Positions 59,001-64,000 of a DNA stretch of 64,000 nucleotides are shown one piece after another. Within the stretch, counting starts at the first letter, position 1; every line of letters starts with the position of its first letter. The stretch is from Myxococcus fulvus (lineage in GTDB: Bacteria; Myxococcota; Myxococcia; Myxococcales; Myxococcaceae), in NCBI RefSeq assembly GCF_900111765.1, contig NZ_FOIB01000001.1:1-64000 (forward strand). The letters are read 5' to 3'. The notes under the pieces are model-generated. The model worked only from the letters and a program-made list of their open reading frames with translations, was not told where the DNA came from and searched no databases. A program made the position numbers and the translations under genes.

Positions 59001-60782
59001 ATGCCACCATGCCACGAGCGGGAAGTCCCTGAACTCATGTCCTCTGGCCGCGCCCAGCTTTCATTGATTCATCAGGCGCTCGTGGAACGGGCGGAAGCCC
59101 GGTTGAGCGATGCGGCGCTGCGCCTGCTCGTGGAGCAGACGGGCGAAGCCGTGCTGCTGATGGATGCGACGGGCCGCGTGCTCGCTTTCAACTCCGAAGC
59201 CGGGTCGCGCTTTCGGATTCCCCCGCCCCAGAGAATCGAGTCTCACGGCAATCTTCCAGGCTGCGTCTGGGTGCAGGTCGACCAGGGCGGCGGGGTGCTG
59301 GCGGTGTCACCGCTGTCCCGGGCGCTCGCGGGCGAGGTGGTGCGCGACGAGCGCTGGGGCCTGCGCCGTCCGGACGGCACGCGGGTGGTGCTCGAGGGGA
59401 GCGTGTTCCCCGTGGGGCAGGAGCCCGGCGCGAAGCCGGCGGGCGTGCTGCTGCGCGCTCGGGAGGTGATGGAGGAGCCGCGGCTGGACGCGATGCGCGC
59501 GGCGCGGCTGCTCGCGGAGGCGGGCGCGCTGCTGGCCGCGGAGCTGGAGAACGAGGAGCGCGTGGAGCCGCTCTTGCGGCTGCTCGTGCCCACGTTGGCG
59601 GACGCGGGGGTGTTCTTCCTGGGGCCCGGCGGCGAGGCGGTGCGCGCGGCGGCGGCGGTGCACGCGGAGCCGGAGCGCCACGTCCTGTTGGTGGACATGC
59701 TGCGGCGCTACCCGCCGGACCCGTTGGACCCGCGCGGGCTGCCGGCCCTGTTCCTCACCGGGCGGACCGAGCGGGTGGCCGAGCTGTCGGAGGCGCACGT
59801 GGAGGCCCTCACCCGGGACGCCGAGCACGCGCGGCTGTTCGGGCTCCTCGGAGTGACGCGCTACCTGGGCGTGCCGCTGGTGGCGCGCGGACGCGTCATC
59901 GGCGCGCTGGCGCTGTTCCGCTCGGAGGGTGCGCCCGCCTTCGGTGACGAGGAGGAGCGGGTGGCGGAGGAGCTGGCGCGCCGGGCGGCGCTGTCCCTGG
60001 ACAACGCGCGGCTGTTGCGCGAGGCGCGCGAGGCGGTGCGGCTGCGCGACGAGTTCCTGGGCATCGCCAGCCACGAGCTGAAGACGCCGCTGACGCCGCT
60101 GCATCTCAAGGTCCAGCTGCTCCAGAAGCAGGTGGACGTGCTGGCCGCCCACGGCAAGCCCGTGTCCGCCGAGCGCGTCTCGGAGACGCTGGACGTGGTG
60201 CAGCGCCAGGTGCGCAAGCTGACCAGCCTGGTCGACAACTTGTTGGACGTGTCGCGCATCACGGCGGGCCGGCTGAAGCTGGAGCTGGAGGAGATGGACC
60301 TGGCGAGCGTGGCGGCGGAAATCCTCTACCGCTTCGCGCCGTCCGCGGCCCAGCTCCACTGCTCGCTGGAGATGCACGCGCCGGTGCCGGTGCTGGGGCG
60401 GTGGGACCGGCTGCGGCTGGAGCAGGTGGTCACCAACCTCCTGTCCAACGCGCTGAAGTACGGCGCGGGCCAGCCCGTGCGCCTCACGGTGGAGGCGGAC
60501 GGGCGCACCGCGCGCCTCACCGTGGAGGACGGCGGCATCGGCATCTCCGCGCAGGACCTGCCGCGCATCTTCGAGCGCTTCGAGCGCGCGGTGAGCGACA
60601 GGCACTACGGCGGCCTGGGGCTGGGCCTCTACATCACCCGGCAGATCGTGGAGGCGTTCGGCGGCACCGTGAGGGCCACGAGCGCGCTGGGGCAGGGCTC
60701 CACCTTCGTGCTGGAGCTGCCCCGGGGCGACATCCCGAACGAGTGGCTGTCCGTGCCGGGCGCGCCCGAACCGGCGCCTTGA
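59001..60782 (+). CDS. PAS-GAF histidine kinase
   Basis: The kinase is about 593 aa with PAS (about 30-150, GEAVLLMDATGRVLAFNSEA), GAF (about 175-330, YLGVPLVARGRVIGALALFR), HisKA (His near 358 in ASHELKTPLTPLHLKVQLL) and HATPase (GLGLYITRQIVEAFGG). It has no receiver or membrane helix. The start could be 59001, 59037 or upstream in the long frame; 59001 and 59037 both fit, and the frame further upstream overlaps the divergent gene's leader. Its stop is next to the stop of the convergent kinase at 60784. Confidence 0.9.
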   Translation: MPPCHEREVPELMSSGRAQLSLIHQALVERAEARLSDAALRLLVEQTGEAVLLMDATGRVLAFNSEAGSRFRIPPPQRIESHGNLPGCVWVQVDQGGGVLAVSPLSRALAGEVVRDERWGLRRPDGTRVVLEGSVFPVGQEPGAKPAGVLLRAREVMEEPRLDAMRAARLLAEAGALLAAELENEERVEPLLRLLVPTLADAGVFFLGPGGEAVRAAAAVHAEPERHVLLVDMLRRYPPDPLDPRGLPALFLTGRTERVAELSEAHVEALTRDAEHARLFGLLGVTRYLGVPLVARGRVIGALALFRSEGAPAFGDEEERVAEELARRAALSLDNARLLREAREAVRLRDEFLGIASHELKTPLTPLHLKVQLLQKQVDVLAAHGKPVSAERVSETLDVVQRQVRKLTSLVDNLLDVSRITAGRLKLELEEMDLASVAAEILYRFAPSAAQLHCSLEMHAPVPVLGRWDRLRLEQVVTNLLSNALKYGAGQPVRLTVEADGRTARLTVEDGGIGISAQDLPRIFERFERAVSDRHYGGLGLGLYITRQIVEAFGGTVRATSALGQGSTFVLELPRGDIPNEWLSVPGAPEPAP

Positions 60783-60783
60783 G

Positions 60784-63348
60784 TCACGCGGCCGCGTCGG
60801 ACACGGCGGGCGGCGCCACGTTGCGCGGCAGCCGGACGTGGAACGCGCTGCCCTGCTGCGGCCCCGGGCTCTCCGCCCAGATGGTGCCGCCGTGGCGCTC
60901 CACGATTTCGCGGCAGATGAACAGGCCCAGGCCCAGTCCGCCGTAGTGGCGCGCGGTGGCGTTGGACGCGCGCGCGAAGGGACGGAACAGCCCCGCCAGG
61001 CTCTCCGGGGGGATTCCGATGCCCTGGTCCTTCACGTGCACGTGGATGCTGTCGGGCGCCTCCTCCACCGTCACGCGCACCAGGCCCCCCTGGGGGGAGT
61101 AGCGCACGGCGTTGCTCACCAGGTTGGTGAGCACCTGGTCCAGCCGGGGTGCGTCCCAGTCGCCCTCCACGGGGTGCTCGGGCACGCGCAGCTCGAAGGT
61201 GACGCCGCCCTCGCCGCGCAGCTCGAAGCGCTCCATCACCTCGCGCAGCACGGGCAACAGGTCCACGCGCTGGCGCTCCAGCTCGAAGCGGCCGCCCTGG
61301 ATGCGCGCGGTGTCGAGCAGGTCATCCACCAGCCGGGCCAGCCGCTCCGTCTGCCGCGCCATGGAGCGCAGCGCCTTGAGCAGCCGCTCGCGCTCCGGGA
61401 AGTCGCCGCTCTTCTCCAGGCGCTGGAGCGTCAGGGCCGCGAAGCCCTTGAGCGGCGTGAGGGGCGTGCGCAGCTCGTGGCTCGCCACGCTGAGGAACTC
61501 CTCGCGCACGCGCACCGCGCTCTTGAGCTCCTCCTGCGTGGCGCCGGTGCGGTCCGCCATCTCGTTGAAGCCGCGCGCCAGCTCTCCCAGCTCGTCGTCC
61601 TCCTCCACCTCCACGCGGCGGGTGAGGTCGCCTGCGGCCAGGGCGGCGGTGGCCTCGCGCAGCGTGCCCAGGCGGCGGATGACGTCGCGCGCGACCAGCT
61701 GTGAGAGCGCCAGGGCCATCAACACGCCCATCAGCACCAGCCCCACCACGGCCGCGCTCATGCGGGTAATCGCCGCGTACGCCACGCCCAGCTCCTGCGT
61801 CACCACGACGCTCCAGGGCGAGCCCTCCACGGGCGCCTCGGCCGCGAGCACGCGCCGGTCCGCCGCGTCGAACGCCTCCAGCACGCCGCCACCGGGCCGC
61901 GCCAGCTCCTCCTGCAGCGCCTCCGGCAGGTGCGCGGAGCCCAGCAGCTGGGCGCCCGGCGCGGTGTCCCGGAGGATCTTCTGGCCGCGCCGGTCCAGCA
62001 CCTGCACGCGGAAGCGGCGAGACGCGGGCGTGGCGGCCTCGCTCAGGCGCTCCAGGGAGAGCAGCCCCACGAGCAGGCCCCGACGCGCGCCGTGGAGGTC
62101 GAGCTGGAAGGGCAGCGCCACGGCCACGAGCGGCCTGTCGGGAGGCCGGGTGAAGGGCAGCGACAGCGGCAGCTCCCCGGGCGCGGGCGCCTCCGGGAAC
62201 AGCTCCCGCATCTGGAAGCCCCAGCCCTCCAGGCCCTCGGAGGTGGCCAGCACCGTCGCGCGCTCGTCCAGCACCAGCGCGGCGTGGAAGGTGCGCTCGC
62301 GCGCGGCGAGGTTGGAGAGGTATGGACGCAGGGCGTCGCGCTCTCCGCTCATGAGCGCGGCGCGGAAACCCGGTGACTCCAGCAACAGGTACAGCGATTC
62401 GCGCGAGTCATCCAGGTAGCGTCGGGTGAAGTCCGCCTCGCCCGCTGCCGCGTAGCGCGTGTCGTCGCGCACCTGCTTCTCGATGGCCTTCTGCGCCAGG
62501 TACGCGGCCAGGCCCCCCAGCGCGAGCAGCGGCACCAGGCCCGCGAAGGCCAGCCCGCGCAGGAGCTTCCAGCCCACGGTGCGCGGCGCGCGCGGCCGCC
62601 AGCTCACCGCCTGCGCGACGCACGCGAGCGCCAGCACGGTGTACACGCTGGCGCCCAGCCACGACGCGCCCCGCGCCAGCGCGTACGCCAAGAGCGAGAA
62701 GGGCACGGCGAGCACGCCCATCAGCAGCGCGGGCACGCGCGGGTGCAGCCAGCGCGCGGGCAGGAGGAGCCCCACGCCGCCCGCCGCGAAGAGCAGGCCC
62801 ACCAGCGGGCGCAGCGGGGCCAGGTGCGCGTAGACGGACAGTGGGAAGCGCTCCGGCACGGACAGGAGCGCCACGCCGAACGCGGTGCCGGTGAGGGCGG
62901 CGAGCCCCCGCAGCATGGCGCGCTGGCGCAGGGCGGGAATCCCCTCCAGCAGCAGTCCGACGAACAGCAGCGGGTACAGCACGATGCCCGTGAGGCTGCC
63001 GGGCAGCACGTTGAGCACCCACCAGTACAGCGCGATGGCCACGCCCAGAAGCAGGCGTCCGCCCACGTCCAGCCAGCGCGGCGCGCGCGGATAGAGCAGG
63101 GCGCCCATCAGGGCGATGCTGCCGGTGAGGTACACGACGCCCAGGAGCCGCACGTACGGGTACAGGGGCCGGAAGGCGGCGACCCGGAACTCGTAGGGCA
63201 CGTACGTCATCAGCACGCCGAACAGCAGGCCGATGAGCGCCGCGGGCCAGGTCAGTGGCAGCAGGGTGGTGGAAGCGGGCGCCTCGGACGTGCGCGCTGG
63301 GGGAGGTGGGGACATCTTCTTCCCGGATTCATGCGTGGCCGGGCCCAT
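60784..63348 (-). CDS. Membrane histidine kinase with MASE-like N-terminus
   Basis: This is an 854-aa sensor. The N-terminal 290 residues have about eight helices (LTWPAALIGLLFGVLMTYVP, LGVVYLTGSIALMGALLY and others) in a MASE-like layout. An extracytoplasmic sensor region follows (about 300-540), then another helix, HAMP (about 566-620, ATAALAAGDLTRRVEVEEDD), HisKA (ASHELRTPLTPLKGFAAL, His near 622) and HATPase (GLGLGLFICREIVERHGGTI). ATG 63348 after GGGAG is chosen over 63315. No response regulator is adjacent. It lies 69 bp downstream of the GreA-like gene. Confidence 0.92.
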   Translation of the reverse strand: MGPATHESGKKMSPPPPARTSEAPASTTLLPLTWPAALIGLLFGVLMTYVPYEFRVAAFRPLYPYVRLLGVVYLTGSIALMGALLYPRAPRWLDVGGRLLLGVAIALYWWVLNVLPGSLTGIVLYPLLFVGLLLEGIPALRQRAMLRGLAALTGTAFGVALLSVPERFPLSVYAHLAPLRPLVGLLFAAGGVGLLLPARWLHPRVPALLMGVLAVPFSLLAYALARGASWLGASVYTVLALACVAQAVSWRPRAPRTVGWKLLRGLAFAGLVPLLALGGLAAYLAQKAIEKQVRDDTRYAAAGEADFTRRYLDDSRESLYLLLESPGFRAALMSGERDALRPYLSNLAARERTFHAALVLDERATVLATSEGLEGWGFQMRELFPEAPAPGELPLSLPFTRPPDRPLVAVALPFQLDLHGARRGLLVGLLSLERLSEAATPASRRFRVQVLDRRGQKILRDTAPGAQLLGSAHLPEALQEELARPGGGVLEAFDAADRRVLAAEAPVEGSPWSVVVTQELGVAYAAITRMSAAVVGLVLMGVLMALALSQLVARDVIRRLGTLREATAALAAGDLTRRVEVEEDDELGELARGFNEMADRTGATQEELKSAVRVREEFLSVASHELRTPLTPLKGFAALTLQRLEKSGDFPERERLLKALRSMARQTERLARLVDDLLDTARIQGGRFELERQRVDLLPVLREVMERFELRGEGGVTFELRVPEHPVEGDWDAPRLDQVLTNLVSNAVRYSPQGGLVRVTVEEAPDSIHVHVKDQGIGIPPESLAGLFRPFARASNATARHYGGLGLGLFICREIVERHGGTIWAESPGPQQGSAFHVRLPRNVAPPAVSDAAA

Positions 63349-63417
63349 GGTTCTAGTGCTCCCTCGCCGAGCGTCGGGGGCCTGACACCCCGGACGACCA
63401 GGGCGGGACACCCTGCG

Positions 63418-63933
63418 TCAGGCGACCTCGAGCACCGTCCACTCGCGCACCTCGCCCGCCAGCGTCACTTCGATGGTGTCTCCCGCCTTGCGGCCCATGA
63501 GCGCGCGGCCCACCGGGGATGCGGGGGTGATGACGGACAGGAAGCCGTCGCCGCCGGGGCCCGTCAGCTCCGTGCCCGCGCCCACGGGCAGCACGAAGAA
63601 GGTCCGCTCGGCGAAGCCCTCTTCGTCCTCGGTGCTGACGTCCACCAGCGCGCCCAGCCCCACCGGGCCCTGGCGCGAGAAGCGCGGCATGGGGGCCTGG
63701 CCGAAGTGCGTCAGCGCCTGGAGCTCCTCCTGCACCCGGCGGGCGCGGTTGGCCTGTCCCGTGGCCAGGCTGCCGAACTCCAACGCCGCGCGGCCGTCCT
63801 CCCTCTTCTCCGACTCGGTGGCCAGGCTGCGGGCCGCCTCGCGAGCTTCGGCCTCGGCCCTGTGGGCCAGCCGGTCGCTCTGCTGGAGGCGCTCGGCGAG
63901 CTGGAGGAGCAGTGCCTGCTTGTCGAGTGACAT
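63418..63933 (-). CDS. GreA/GreB-like transcript cleavage-factor family protein
   Basis: The 171-aa protein has an N-terminal coiled coil (LQQSDRLAHRAEAEAREAAR, about 10-80) and a C-terminal FKBP-like domain with VITPASPVGRALMGRKAGDT and IEVTLAGEVREWTVLEV, as in GreA. Classical GreA has a D-x-x-E tip acidic pair in the coiled coil; here the region is SEKREDGRAA, which may not be equivalent. It may be a GreA-like regulator of RNA polymerase instead. ATG 63933 is preferred over the upstream frame. Confidence 0.85.
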   Translation of the reverse strand: MSLDKQALLLQLAERLQQSDRLAHRAEAEAREAARSLATESEKREDGRAALEFGSLATGQANRARRVQEELQALTHFGQAPMPRFSRQGPVGLGALVDVSTEDEEGFAERTFFVLPVGAGTELTGPGGDGFLSVITPASPVGRALMGRKAGDTIEVTLAGEVREWTVLEVA

Positions 63934-64000
63934 GATGGCACAGAACTGTAGCGCGGCTGGGCGGGGGCTCCAGTTTTCCGTCGCCACCGGGCGCCTCCTC

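Overview
The window is high-GC DNA with codon use, lipoprotein density, sigma-54 activators and many large sensor kinases typical of a myxobacterium, probably Myxococcaceae. The genus is inferred from gene content only, because no complete rRNA is present. It opens with the last bases of a 5S rRNA and its terminator, and everything after that is chromosomal protein-coding sequence. I see no tRNA, insertion sequence, integrase, phage module or CRISPR array.

0-16 kb: a two-gene ArsR/AHSA1 operon is followed by a potassium module (outer-membrane barrel protein, a 26-aa membrane peptide, kdpF, kdpA, kdpB, kdpC). Next come a KdpD that has only its N-terminal and USP parts and a separate KinB-like histidine kinase. 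No OmpR-type KdpE is present. Instead an AlgB/NtrC-type sigma-54 response regulator lies 2.8 kb downstream. A sigma-54-like promoter stands before the kdp module, and a 15-base palindromic site is shared by the kdp and regulator upstream regions. 15-24 kb: tandem paralogous membrane-anchored Cys proteins, a twice-frameshifted lipoprotein pseudogene, tandem EIIA(Ntr)-like proteins, a JAMM-like lipoprotein pair, a saccharopine-dehydrogenase-like reductase, a chemoreceptor and formate-THF ligase.

24-30 kb: a sulfide/sulfane-sulfur cluster, all on the minus strand: sulfide:quinone oxidoreductase, a sigma-54 activator, persulfide dioxygenase, rhodanese and a TauE/SafE exporter. Both the SQR and dioxygenase genes have good -24/-12 promoters with GTTTCA-repeat sites 60-70 bp upstream, so the activator probably drives both. 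30-42 kb: AsmA-like protein, DUF2254 and MgtC membrane proteins, SulP transporter, a SnoaL-like gene divergent from a TetR gene with three matching operators, a propeller lipoprotein and a DUF885 peptidase-like lipoprotein.

42-49 kb: the most unusual locus. A BlaI-like repressor with two TACGAA-N4-TTCGTA operators overlaps a BlaR1/M56 membrane protease whose C-terminus is a run of 29-residue repeats. The same repeat family fills a separate exported protein encoded next door. 49-64 kb: sterol-desaturase-like protein, VWA lipoprotein-like operon, an RTX-repeat protein ending in an NleD-like (M91) metalloprotease domain, three large sensor kinases and a GreA-like factor.
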